The position numbers and the translations under genes are program-made. 64,000 nucleotides of DNA from Orbilia blumenaviensis (taxonomy: Eukaryota; Ascomycota; Orbiliomycetes; Orbiliales; Orbiliaceae), in assembly GCA_036872755.1 (NCBI GenBank), contig JAVHNS010000009.1:496001-560000 (forward strand). Reading direction: 5' to 3'. Below the pieces are notes generated by a model. It saw nothing but the letters and a program-made list of their open reading frames with translations, had not been told where the DNA came from and did not search any database. Positions within the stretch are counted from its first letter, which is position 1; each line of letters begins with the position of its first letter. Below are positions 1 to 9,825 of the stretch, one piece after another.

Positions 1-155
1 TCTTCAATATTGATACCAGGGTTAAGGGGTGGCTGCAATATCTGAGCATGGCAGTTGCATTCTATAGAACCAACGACGAAGTAAAGTTAGTTATATTTAC
101 CAAATTGATCGAAACTGCCAATCAGGCAAGATCAAAACTCCATGCAGAACTACTC

Positions 156-731
156 TTAAATACTAAAGTCAGAATTCGAGGGAAGCCACATACTGAAATA
201 CCATTCACAATCTTCAGCGAACTCCTCATCCAGGCACTGCATATCCTCCGAAACATTTGGGTACCTGGTATTAATAGGCACTACATCGCCTCCATCATCA
301 CAGGTACACGTCTCACACACACGAAGATATCGTTGCAATTGAATGATCCCATTTGCACTGTTCCATATTCTCATAATACGACGACTCCTCTCGACATCTC
401 TACCTGTAGCCTCTCCTACCGCAGCGGCTGACACGAGCTGGTCCTCTGTTGGACAGAAAACGCCCCAAGAATAGAAAATATCAGGTGACAGGGCGAGGGG
501 GCTAATGGAATAGTCGGAGTTTGAGGCTGCCAACTCTGGGTCTTTCAGATTTTGGTGGATTTCCTCTGGAAGACGGGCAATCGTAGGACTACTAGCCGAG
601 GTGGGAGGTAGTGGGGCAGGGGATACTATAGAAGGTGGTACCTTTTCTGGAAGAATAGCTAGCAGACCAAAGCTGGGTCCTTGTAGAATGAGAAGAAAGG
701 CTTTAAAACCAAAGAAGTTTAACTTTATCAT
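156..731 (-). CDS. small secreted cysteine-containing protein, unknown function
   Basis: A 191-residue reading frame beginning with MIKLNFFGFKAFLLILQG, a short basic start followed by a hydrophobic stretch to about residue 25, as in a secretory signal peptide. The frame stays open upstream to 812, but I chose the Met at 731 because it puts the signal peptide at the N terminus and a TATA box lies 55 bp upstream. A Pro/Ser/Thr-rich linker follows (about residues 30-60). The C-terminal half is folded-looking and carries all six cysteines, including a C-x2-C-x-C cluster (CETCTCDD) and a final C in EDCEW. I do not recognise the family. Size, signal peptide and paired cysteines fit the broad class of small secreted fungal proteins. 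It could also be a type II membrane protein if the leader is not cleaved. No introns are needed. Confidence 0.55.
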   Translation of the reverse strand: MIKLNFFGFKAFLLILQGPSFGLLAILPEKVPPSIVSPAPLPPTSASSPTIARLPEEIHQNLKDPELAASNSDYSISPLALSPDIFYSWGVFCPTEDQLVSAAAVGEATGRDVERSRRIMRIWNSANGIIQLQRYLRVCETCTCDDGGDVVPINTRYPNVSEDMQCLDEEFAEDCEWYFSMWLPSNSDFSI

Positions 732-785
732 AGTGACAGATAGAATAAAGCTAGCTGCGTCCTTTTGAGATACAGTGCTATTCTT

Positions 786-793
786 TTTATATA
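786..793 (-). promoter_or_regulatory. TATA box upstream of the small secreted protein gene
   Basis: Read on the minus strand this is TATATAAA, ending 55 bp before the chosen ATG at 731. That spacing suits a short fungal 5' leader and supports the downstream Met over the open-frame start at 812, which lies upstream of this box. Confidence 0.45.
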
Positions 794-1607
794 GCCCTCG
801 AAAAACAAGCAACTTTTATAGACATTTTGAGGGCACCCATGCACTCTGGTAAGACTAACCTAGGCATTCCTCCGGCGGCGGCGGCTGTATTCGTTATAAT
901 TGAATAGGCCACCCATCACTTCAAGTGTGATATGAGAACTTATAAATTGAATAAGCATAGTGTTTCGTGGATCGAGAGATTACCCCCGCCACATACTCCG
1001 TTGCATGTTGGCTTGTATTGTAAATGCTTAAGCTCACCCAAGCTTACGCAAGCACGGAAAGCTACTGTTGCCGGCGAGGTGTTATTCCCAGGGTATTACG
1101 GCTTGACTGACTGATCAGTCGATTTATTTTGTATGCTGATAGCCAAGCAACCAAGTACTTATATATATGCCGCATCGACGAGCTACCAAGCATATTTGAA
1201 ATTCGATATTGATATCAGATTCGATACTAGTGCGTTGGCCGTTGGACATGTTGGATATTTAATTGTTGCAACACAATATGGTTTGTTAGGCCATAACCAC
1301 TGATCAAGGCACAGCGTTGAACGAAATATCACTGCTTCCTAGGCAGCTGCTAAAAATGCCATGAGACCAACGAGTTAGGCTTGATTACTGCTCAGTTGAA
1401 CCCTTTTCGGCGCCTTTGCTTTGAAGCTAGCTAATTTTATCGCTAGGTAGCTCTTCGCAACACGGGTTTGACTTTGGAGTTCCCGTTTGCTCGCAACGTT
1501 TGTCCAACACCAACAGTTTACCCAAAAGCCAAAAATAAAACACCACCTCCCAAACTCGTCTACGGTCGAACCACATAGCAAAAATTTTCAAAAACAAAAA
1601 AGATTGG
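794..1607. other. intergenic, no gene seen
   Basis: Only short unsupported frames are present (for example 932-1114 +, and two overlapping minus-strand frames at 1375-1636 that run into the tRNA). I see no splice-compatible exons. Confidence 0.5.
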
Positions 1608-1712
1608 TGATGAGAGTGGGATTCGAACCCACGCACGGTTACCCGTACCAGGATGTCACTTGTTAAGGTATAACCTTAACCTGGCGCCATAGACCAACTC
1701 GGCCATCTCACC
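1608..1712 (-). tRNA. tRNA-Leu(AAG) with a 20-nt intron
   Basis: On the minus strand the 7-bp acceptor stem GGTGAGA pairs with TCTCATC (one G-T pair), with A as discriminator. The D arm contains TGGCCGAGTTGG, as in eukaryotic tRNA-Leu. The anticodon stem is CCAGG/CCTGG and the loop reads TTAAGG..T, giving anticodon AAG. A 20-nt intron sits one base 3' of the anticodon, the canonical eukaryotic site. It contains CCTTAA, complementary to the anticodon loop, as expected for the splicing-endonuclease substrate. The long variable arm (ACGG/CCGT) and T arm GTGGG TTCGAAT CCCAC complete a class II tRNA. It decodes CUU/CUC after A34-to-inosine editing. No CCA is encoded, as usual for a nuclear gene. 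Confidence 0.93.
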
Positions 1713-2443
1713 TACTTTGATGAAGTACAAACTTGAATTAGCACATTATGTTTGTTCTTGCGCCCCTTAGCGTAGTCTAAGTTATATGCGGGGTGTCAGG
1801 TATCAAGAGTAATTGCATGGTATTGCTAGGAACAATCTCGCAATATTATCTTTAGTTTTTGAAGTCTATGCAGTAATTGAGGGATATTGTGCATGTATGG
1901 GTATATTTTGGTTTTGTAGGTTCTACAGCGGCGTTCTGGGCAACAAAACCAACTAGTTCTACACCCTTCTGAGTATAGGCAAGAGATAATTCAACCTATT
2001 ACATTGATCATAGAAATTAAAGATAAAGATGACTGGCTGGAGATACTCTCTGAATAGTTATTTTATATATAGGCCATGGGCGAATATTCTTTGTGGCTCG
2101 GACATCTTAGGGGCATTTTGATTAGTCAGGGTACATCCCTCTCCTTCTCTTCCTCCTAAATAAACTAACACTTGAAGTGTATGCCGATTTTCTATGCATG
2201 GTTCACTTTAGTCTTTGAAGACATTAGATTCATGTTCGTTGCCTGTCGATTCGTTTTTTCATCTGGATATATACCGTAAGTACGGGTTTGTGATAAACAT
2301 ACGAGATGACTTGAGGGCTTGAAAGTCGACTTACACTTCCTTTCCTTTGCGGCTAATAGCTTCCTTACAAGATCCAGGGATCTTATAGATTGGTTCGAAG
2401 CGAAATCTGATAGCTATTGGATCCTTAGACATGGTCTAAGAGC
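1713..2443. other. intergenic, no gene seen
   Basis: AT-rich sequence between the tRNA and the retrotransposon relic. No frame of convincing length or composition. It could include the degraded end of the element, but I cannot identify an LTR. Confidence 0.4.
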
Positions 2444-2668
2444 TCATCCTTGAAAGAAGTTCGGCGTTAATTCAAAGTGGGACATCTGCGTACTTTCCGC
2501 ACTTATCACATCTTTCCAGGTATTTGTCGAAGGACAATGACTTAGAAATTGATAGACTTTGCCTTCAGCGCCGTTCTTCGAGATTAGGCATGTATGCCCG
2601 CAAAACCGCCGTCGTAGACATGTAGTACCTAGTTTTATCCTTGAAGGACACCGGCTGGGAAAATCCAA
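2444..2668 (-). pseudogene. chromodomain-like remnant
   Basis: The 74-residue frame contains ISKNGAEGKVYQFLSHCPSTNTWKD. This resembles the chromodomain consensus of chromovirus integrases, in which a Y-x-V-x-W strand is followed by a G-Y-x-x-x-x-x-T-W-E turn. The second aromatic strand is damaged and the aromatic cage incomplete. Its position downstream of the integrase remnant is the main support; on its own the match would be weak. Confidence 0.4.
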
Positions 2669-3157
2669 GGGTAGATGTCATATAATATTTGCTGGGATAT
2701 CTTCTTCATTCAAAGTGCCCGCACTCTTTTCGAGATGGGTGGGAACCTTTTTTCCCCCTTCCCCCAAACAATGATTTCATGATGCTTGTTGCTTCGGCCT
2801 GGAGAAGAGTCTTTCAACTTGAACCTCTCAGTATATCCCAATAGTCAAGTATATGGATTGTTAAATTTATCGCCGACATTTGGCAGCTCCCATTTTTTCG
2901 TGCTTTAACCGGATGGTCTTTGTGCGTGCCCTCTATAGGCCTCGGCGCCTCAATCTCTAGTTGAGATTTCCATCTAGGTGCCCATATATTTACTATGAAT
3001 GTATAGTATCATATTCGGTTAGATATACCCCCGAAGACCCAGAGTTAATTGCGGAAAAGTCATTACACACCAGAATAGGCGCGCCCGCGGCCAAAATGTA
3101 TATCATTGGAGGATATTGGGGTTCGGGAAATTCTATGCAGGGTCATTTTCAATCGAC

Positions 3158-3640
3158 CTAGTATATGCAATTTAGCACTCTGAAGAATAGTGCGGGGAGC
3201 AGGTACTTTGGTGTATTTCGGAAAGAGAAAATTAATGAGTTGTCGTTAAGTAGAGCGAGGCTGAGGGTATAATGGCATAACATGGTGATGCCATCCGAAA
3301 ATCCCAGAGCTGCATATCCGAAGTATGGCATCACACAGTCTTCGATGAAAGTTATGATGTCGGCCGACGCCGGATCTCTACCACCTGGGAGGGCTCTTGT
3401 AATCGTAAACCTCGTATGATAATCGACATAGACAATGATGTAGCGAGCTCCAGTTCGTGGACATGCTGGTGTCACGGGATCCATCAGATCTATCCCACCC
3501 ATGTCCATTGGTCTCAACATGCAGATGAAGACCTTTAACTGACCTCGGCAACATGACGTGAGTGCAGATAAGTATGCCCAGGTGTCGTTTCCCCATGTAG
3601 AGGGTACTTAAGGTTGCAACTGCAGACTATCCAAGACGGC
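3158..3640 (-). pseudogene. integrase core remnant of the Ty3 element
   Basis: The frame at 3520-3158 reads ARYIIVYVDYHTRFTITRAL and then DIITFIEDCVMPYFG, which looks like the first part of a retroviral-type integrase core (D in the VDYHTRF strand). The later GFSDG sits where the family has a FSDRG-type motif with the second Asp. The upstream minus-strand sequence to about 3640 continues in another frame with a Cys/His pattern like the HHCC zinc-binding segment, so at least one frameshift separates them. The third catalytic residue is not visible. Non-functional. Confidence 0.65.
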
Positions 3641-5552
3641 CCTTCAAGCCCCTCCCTGCTTTTCTCGTCTCATAAAGACGTTAAGATAACATCGTTTCTT
3701 TAGACGAACAAGTATCATGATTTATTTCCCAACAACACGGAAAATATTGCAGATGCATATGATGAGATCGAATTCGAAAGGGATAACTGCTGAATGACTG
3801 TCCCAGTGACGCAGTTGGTAGCGTACACGTAAATCCTGCTGCATAGCTCGAGGATGAAGTTATAGGAGCGTTTCATATAGCGTATGCCAGCATCCAGACG
3901 GTAGAAGACATATCGACAAAGAAATATTCATATTTCCCAATACGGGGGCCAGGGAAGCCATATTTTAGATTCCATTTTCGGCTTTGAAACGAAGCGATAT
4001 TTTCAAATAACCTCTGTATCAGGATTGTTTGTTTCTTCTCCTTTCTCGCTTTCGGCTGCTATCCATGCTCAGCGAGCTTGCCAACATTGGTATAGTAGTC
4101 AGCCCATGGGCCCATGGCGTTTTCTATTCAATTACACCCGGGGCCATTAACTGGGACTGACGTATCGGCGCGTAGATGATATAGATATTCCAGCAACAGC
4201 ACTTCCCAGAAACCCCATGGACCCCGTATCCGCTACCCCATGTATACTTGTCCTAACGCAGGGATTCTTTCTCATCTCATCTCATCTCCCAAACACTTCG
4301 GATTCCGCTGGCAGCATGCCCCTCCGAAGCTCCCTACTAGACTGATTTGAAAACCATGACGCTTGAAATGTTCCTTTGAAAAGCCTTTTTATTCTTCTTT
4401 TTTTGTGTATGGTGGATTTATGTAGCATATATATGTGTGTCTAGTTGCTAAATCCCAAATAAGTATAGATGACTAGGTTTGTGAGCGAGCATGATACGTT
4501 TGGTGTATGGTTGGTATTGCCGTAAAATCATTAGCGAAGGCCGAAGGGTAGCTTATATATACGTGATGTGTAAACATGTTGACCTCCCGTATTCCTTTTT
4601 TTGGTACCTGTATGAATACACTATAATATAGAAGGTAGCGCTGGCGTCACTCATGTCGATAGAGGGAGGCGGCTACCATTAAGCGGTGGTGAAATGCTCT
4701 TTTAGTATATAGAACAGGGACAATGTTTAAATAGTAAGAGGCATATACGTGTGAGTTGGTGAGATGCTGGTGAGCTACAGCTACCAACATAATGAATAAT
4801 AGAGGGAAGAATATTGAAGGAGAGGATACAGGTGAATTTATAGGCAAAGCTCAAGGGAAACGAGGGAAGGTAGAACGATCAAGAACCCTGCAGGGGGAAG
4901 TGGAGATCGCTGGAACAGTAGAGAGCGGACAGGAGGTTAAAATGCTTCGTCCTTCTAAAAGAACCTCAGAGCGTAACAACGAGGGAGTACAACGGAGAGA
5001 CTTCCTCAATAGCATGTAGTACAGCACTACTAAGAGGAGTCCGCCTTGAAATAGAATACAACACCATCTTTGATTGTGGCCGGCTCCAGTACTAGTGACG
5101 CTCCATGGGGAGTGATGGGATCTTTGCCCTTCATTTTAGGTTGGTAATCCTGATCAGATTAGAACTCTACGTAATTTTTCTTAAAGAAATTCATATCGAT
5201 CATTTCTCTGCGTTACCGATCCAAAACAACACACGACATACCCATGACAGCCGACCAGCTCTATTGCACAATGTCATAGTTGACTATGGCTGGTTTTGTA
5301 AATTTGTACGATATCCAGAAAATGTGGTATTTTAGATGAGCCTTCGTGTTGTTTCAAAGGTTACACAGATGTCAACAGGTTTCTTGACGTTACACCAAAC
5401 CCTTGACGTTCCCGCACCGGCTGCCGGCTGCAGTATCCTGGAGCATGTCGTGTCTTCGAGACGAGGCTTCCCAGTCTATACATAAGTACTTATGCATATA
5501 TTGCTTGCTTCTTATGGAATTGCCTCCCAAAGTACCTACATGTACTCCCAAA
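3641..5552. other. intergenic, no gene supported
   Basis: Contains short frames at 4792-5019 (+, 75 residues) and 5105-5335 (+, 76 residues) with no recognisable family and no supporting splice structure. Around 3800-3850 a tRNA-like D-arm word (GCAGTTGGTAGCG) occurs without a matching T arm or acceptor stem. The left end may hold more of the retrotransposon in unreadable form. Confidence 0.4.
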
Positions 5553-6920
5553 TTACACCAATAAGAATGATCCCTTCCTCACTAGCTCCCTCATCTTCTC
5601 ATCGATCTCTTGGATGTCAGGTGGGTATGAAACGACAGGGCTCTCTTTACTATCCCCGGGTACATGGGGTCTTCTGCTCGATTTTGGGGGAATCGGAGCA
5701 GGGGCAAGCTGTACAGGCTCGCGTTCGTCCTCTGGTATCGTTGTTGCGTACTTTACGGAGGGCCCTGCACTTAGCGGGGATACTGGCGGGTCCGGAGTTG
5801 CCGCATAATTTCCAGAAGATGCTTGGAAAGACGGGGTTTTGAACTTAAGCCTGAGAGGTTGTGGTGGGAGTGGTTTCAACTCGGCTTCATATGCTGCAGG
5901 TAATTGGATGTCGAATAATGAGAGTAAGAATACCAAAAGTTTTTTGTTCTCACTATATGTTAATTGAAATTACAACAAGGCTCGTTAATTAGTACCATAC
6001 TTGCTAAATTTCCAGAAAACTAAATTTGAAGATTGAAAGCTTACCCTTCCACCAAGTCCTCCACTTTTTTCTTAAAGCTCCCCAATATCACAAACAAGAT
6101 ATTCCCAGCTTCTCCATTCGCAAGCTGTAGGTTGCTGTAGAACTCTCTAAATCTCGAAATATCCTCCCGCAGCTTTTGGAATTCCGCTGAAAGACCAAGG
6201 ATTGCCTCGGCTCCTGAATCTTGGGGTTTTGATATTGGCCCATCCTGGATATACACCGCCTGAACAATTTCGCAACAATGGCCAAGAGCGCGAAGAAGTT
6301 GGCAGATACGATTGAGTTCCACGAGACGTGGGCTTTGCTTTGAATTTTGGGACAAGTCGATATGGAATTCCGGCGCTGGAGTCATATGTGATGGAAAGGA
6401 GAGTGAACTGCGGCCGGATATGGCGACTCTGGCGGAAAGGTAGGCGAGCCTCTGTTTATATGTTTGGCTCTTAAATTTATAAAGTAAAACAGAAATGGTT
6501 GATAATATAAATTAGAATGTTGCATTTTTAGATGTAAATTTCGGAAATCCAATTTGATGAAAAACCTACGATCATGTTGGTAATTTCCAACTCGACCTCC
6601 CCAAGTTCTTCTTCAACCGTGCTCAGTACATAACAGCAATCGAAATACGCCCTGGCAGCACCGGTATAAACCTGAGCTTTGTCAAGAACAACGGCAAGAC
6701 GAGCTAGATGCAGTGCATGGCCGAGGATGTCGCTTTTTGAACTGTTTATGCATTCTTGTTCAGATCGAAGCCAGTCGCAAGTCGCACTGGATACGGATAC
6801 AATTGATGGTCGCGATGCATCTGAAGTCCCACCTAGGGACTTGATATTGCTGAAGGAGGTTGGGGGAACATAGTTGAGGCATGGGGTTTTTGTCTCTTTG
6901 GATCGTCTGAAGAGTGGCAT
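5553..6920 (-). CDS. MIT-domain protein, 391 aa, three exons
   Basis: Model: exons 6920-6570, 6469-6045 and 5952-5553, with introns of 100 and 92 nt and all phases in agreement. Residues about 50-135 form an MIT (microtubule interacting and trafficking) domain. Helices 1 and 2 read ILGHALHLARLAVVLDKA then YTGAARAYFDCCYVL, and helix 3 (YKQRLAYLSARVA) is completed only after the first splice, which supports the junction. MIT domains are three-helix bundles that typically bind C-terminal tails of ESCRT-III proteins. A helical middle (about 145-255) and a Pro-rich tail (about 275-360, many PP pairs) follow. No AAA ATPase, kinase or protease domain is attached, so it is not Vps4. A role in ESCRT or membrane traffic is inference from the domain. 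The start is the first ATG of exon 1, MPLFRRSK. Confidence 0.75.
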
Positions 6921-7857
6921 CCTGGATTCGTCAAGCTTCCAAGACTTGGTTATGAAGTATATTCGATTGTCCTTATTTTTCCCTTGGGTGCAAAATATAT
7001 TTAATTTAAGTCATTCGAAAATATTTTTGTGTTTACATTATTTCATCGTCATTACTACCATCCCTTCCGCGTTATATTTCCCATACTCTTCGAGGAGGAC
7101 AACGAAGCAGTAGTTATGCTGCGAGCTGTGCCATCTGTGCCGGTCAAACCCATAGAAACTCCAACAAAGACCACATAAAGTCAGACACTACGGCCAACTT
7201 TATGAAAAATAATTATTAACAAAGGAAAAATTTGAGAATTAATAATTCATAACCATTTTTCGGGAGATTCCGTAAAACGGTGTCATTATTGTGATTCCAG
7301 AGGCAACCATCAGCATGCATGAATGCAACCGGGTAACAGACAAATGCGAAGCTCTCTTGCAATGACCAATTCAGGGCAGGCCAATCAGCTGCGATTGTTT
7401 GAGCAACTAGCCAGCTAAAGCTGAGGCGAAATCATGAGGCCTGGCAGGGTACGTTTCACAACGGCCCTTTGCATCAAACCCCCAAACCGTGTGGAGAAAA
7501 GGGAGAAGGAGAGAGAAAAACGAGAGACCCATAGCTTCTGAGTCAGCATCGCCAAGTTGATGTAAATGAATGGATTCGTCCATGGGTGGAGAATTCCCAG
7601 CAGAGTGCACTAATGTCAGCTAACTACGGGAGAAACTTTAAAGTGAAGGGCGCGTGAGGCTGGTTGGGCGGGCCCCTGGTAGCTTCGCAGCAGCTGCATG
7701 CAAGCCGAAGAGCTACTGCACTTTTGGCCAATCAACCACCTGGACGAGACTCATCTTTCCTTCTCCAGGCCACCGATAAGATTTAGCTGGAGGTACTTAA
7801 GTCGGGATTGGGGATTATTAACGGAAGACGCGACTTCTTTTTTTTTTTTGGAAGATG
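6921..7857. other. divergent intergenic region, no gene seen
   Basis: Separates the divergent MIT-domain and phosphatase-like genes. Short frames only (longest 83 residues), none with a recognisable family. It presumably holds the promoters of both genes, but I cannot point to specific sites. Confidence 0.4.
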
Positions 7858-8697
7858 CAGAGGTGTTCTCCAGCCCAGCACATCGCGAGCGACTTCCTTC
7901 TTCAACGATTTGGTGTTCTGTTCTTTCGATCCGGATATATATATTCTAATATTAATATTTGATAAGAGGTTCCGACGGAGTATAATTATTATTACTTACC
8001 GGCATTATATCAATTCCCAACCAGTTATCAGTATCATTGCATCACCATTGTCATCATTAAGGCCGGCAGTCTGCAGATTCTGTTCGGTGGAGAGTAGATA
8101 ATATTAGATCGAGACCAGGTGCAGATCCAGATTTATATACTCTGAAATCTGAAAGGGACTGAAGGACTGAGTTAGCTACTTACTTACCTAATTCAAAGAC
8201 TCCTCCTCCTCTTCTTCTTTTTATTCCTCCGCTTCTTCTTCTGCTTCTTCTTCTCTTCTTCTTCTTCTGCCTCGCTTCCTATTTGTTTCGCTAGGGTGGT
8301 TCTAAAACCAACCCAACTTGAACCAAACCAGAACCAAAAACAAAAGCTGCCTTCAACCCATAACATTATTATTACACATTTAAATCCTCAGCTGGCCCAA
8401 ACCATCACGACAACTTCACCAAGACTCATCTCCAATAGCCAGTCAGCCATCTGTCCTAAAATAAACACTGCTATCTTCAATACTCAACTTCTAAGGGACC
8501 TTGGAACCTCGTTCTAAAAAGCTCTGCGATCGTATTGCTGTTCTCCTCCCCTCCCTTATTCTCTCTTTCTCTCTTTCTCTCTCTCCGTCCCTCTCCGCCG
8601 TTGGCAGAATAGAGCAGCAGCCACAGCAGCTATTACCGGTTACCAGCTACCGGCCACCAGCTTCCCCATACATACTTAATACACAAACACACATACA
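7858..8697 (+). promoter_or_regulatory. 840-nt ATG-free leader of the phosphatase-like gene
   Basis: Reading every line on the plus strand, no ATG occurs from 7858 until the start codon at 8698; about 13 would be expected by chance. The stretch includes strong pyrimidine tracts. Such depletion is what selection against upstream start codons produces in a transcribed 5' leader, so transcription probably begins near or before 7860. An intron within the leader cannot be excluded. Confidence 0.55.
8201..8280 (+). repeat. CT-rich (TTC/TCC) low-complexity tract
   Basis: Nearly pure pyrimidine on the plus strand, built of CTT/TCC/TTC units, inside the ATG-free leader. A second pyrimidine block lies at about 8542-8600. 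Pyrimidine tracts next to transcription starts are common in filamentous fungi. Confidence 0.7.
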
Positions 8698-9825
8698 ATG
8701 CACATGGCTCAACAGCCTATTCCGAACGGCAACCTGGCCCCCGGCGCAGGTATGCCGCCACCACTCTCCTCCTCCCCTTCGCATCACCCGACATTACCGT
8801 GGTCCAACGGCATCCCATCGCCTCCTCGCATTCTCGTGCCGCCTCCGACCCTCATCAACGACCCTGCTAACCGTAGTGGAAGACCGGGCGTCAGACAACC
8901 CCTAAACTACGGAGCTTCCGCCAATGGCACTACCAGCCTGAGTAGCTCTCAGCTCCTTGCCAATTCCGGAATCCTCCCCACCACGCTTCAAGATTGGCGA
9001 TATGAATCCCGCCGTGAAGCCCAGCAGATCCTGCCGCACCTTTATTTGGGTCCTCTCTCCGCTGCAAAGGATCTAGCCTATCTCCGACGCGAAAATATCA
9101 CCCTCCTAATCGCCGTTCGCAACAATGTCACCGCCCGAGCCCGCCTTCTTAATGCCTACAATGAAATCGCCAAGGATCCAGAGCTCAAAGCTCGTATTCG
9201 CTTCGAATCCGTTGATGTTTCAGGAAACCAAGAACTCATTGCTTCTTTCCCAATCGCTTCCAGGCTGATAGACGACCACCTCTACTACAATGCCCCTCCG
9301 GGTTTCGTCCGACGTAAACAAAATGGTCTCCCGGAACAACCTCCAACTCCAGGGAAGACGCTCATCTACTGCGAATCTGGCAACGAACGTAGTGCTGCCG
9401 TCGCTGCAGCATACATCATGCAGCACATAAATTGTACTGCTGTTCAGGCGATCCAGGTTATTCAGGGTCGCAGGTTTTGTGTCTGCTTCGACGACTCCAT
9501 GAAATATCTTCTTACCGGGTACGAGCCAATCTGGATGGCGAGACGTGATGTTGAGTTGCAGCAGCAAGCTATTGCTGCCGCCGCCGCCGCCCATCACAAC
9601 AGCAACATTATGTTCGGTGTCAGCAATTCTAATGCATCCGGGACCACTGCCAAAAAGTCGAAACGTGCTATTGAGGAAGCCTACGATGACGAAGATATGT
9701 CCGGTGGCGATCCTTCGTTGCTTACAGAACTCGATGCGGCCAGATTCGAAAAGAGAGAAGGAATTGCCCCATTCTCGGATTCCCAATCATCAGCCATGTC
9801 ACTTGACGACGCAATGGATGTTTGA
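8698..9825 (+). CDS. dual-specificity-phosphatase-like protein, 375 aa, STYX-like
   Basis: Single exon. The N-terminal 90 residues are Pro/Ser-rich and disordered-looking. A phosphatase fold follows at about 105-280, opening with EAQQILPHLYLGPLSAAKD, the usual start of DSP domains. The active-site loop reads YCESGNERSAA, so the C-x5-R signature (Cys225, Arg231, with the Gly) is kept, but the nearly invariant His before the Cys is Tyr. An Asp in SVDVSGNQ is a possible general acid. The C-terminal part has poly-Ala and Ser-rich segments and a basic KKSKR stretch that could act in nuclear import. It may be a weak phosphatase or a STYX-type binding protein. Two Met codons (8698 and 8704) are close together; I use the first. 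The gene has a long ATG-free leader. Confidence 0.8.
   Translation: MHMAQQPIPNGNLAPGAGMPPPLSSSPSHHPTLPWSNGIPSPPRILVPPPTLINDPANRSGRPGVRQPLNYGASANGTTSLSSSQLLANSGILPTTLQDWRYESRREAQQILPHLYLGPLSAAKDLAYLRRENITLLIAVRNNVTARARLLNAYNEIAKDPELKARIRFESVDVSGNQELIASFPIASRLIDDHLYYNAPPGFVRRKQNGLPEQPPTPGKTLIYCESGNERSAAVAAAYIMQHINCTAVQAIQVIQGRRFCVCFDDSMKYLLTGYEPIWMARRDVELQQQAIAAAAAAHHNSNIMFGVSNSNASGTTAKKSKRAIEEAYDDEDMSGGDPSLLTELDAARFEKREGIAPFSDSQSSAMSLDDAMDV

Larger units (their letters stand above)
2444..3640 (-). mobile_element. decayed Ty3/gypsy (chromovirus-type) retrotransposon, pol 3' end
   Basis: Read on the minus strand, pieces of pol appear in the expected order: a zinc-binding-like stretch and integrase core at about 3640-3158, then about 500 bp of unreadable sequence, then a chromodomain-like piece at about 2668-2444. 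The order integrase then chromodomain and the spacing between them are what a chromovirus Pol would give. The frames are broken by shifts and stops, and I find no reverse transcriptase, gag or LTRs, so this is a fragment. Heavy substitution would fit repeat-induced point mutation, but I have not measured that. Confidence 0.6.

Noticed and set aside
1375..1636. Two overlapping minus-strand frames of 68-69 residues
   Set aside because: They overlap the tRNA-Leu gene and have no features of their own.
3801..3870. tRNA-like sequence with GCAGTTGGTAGCG D-arm word
   Set aside because: No matching T arm (GGTTCGAATCC type) or acceptor stem can be drawn; probably chance or a worn relic.
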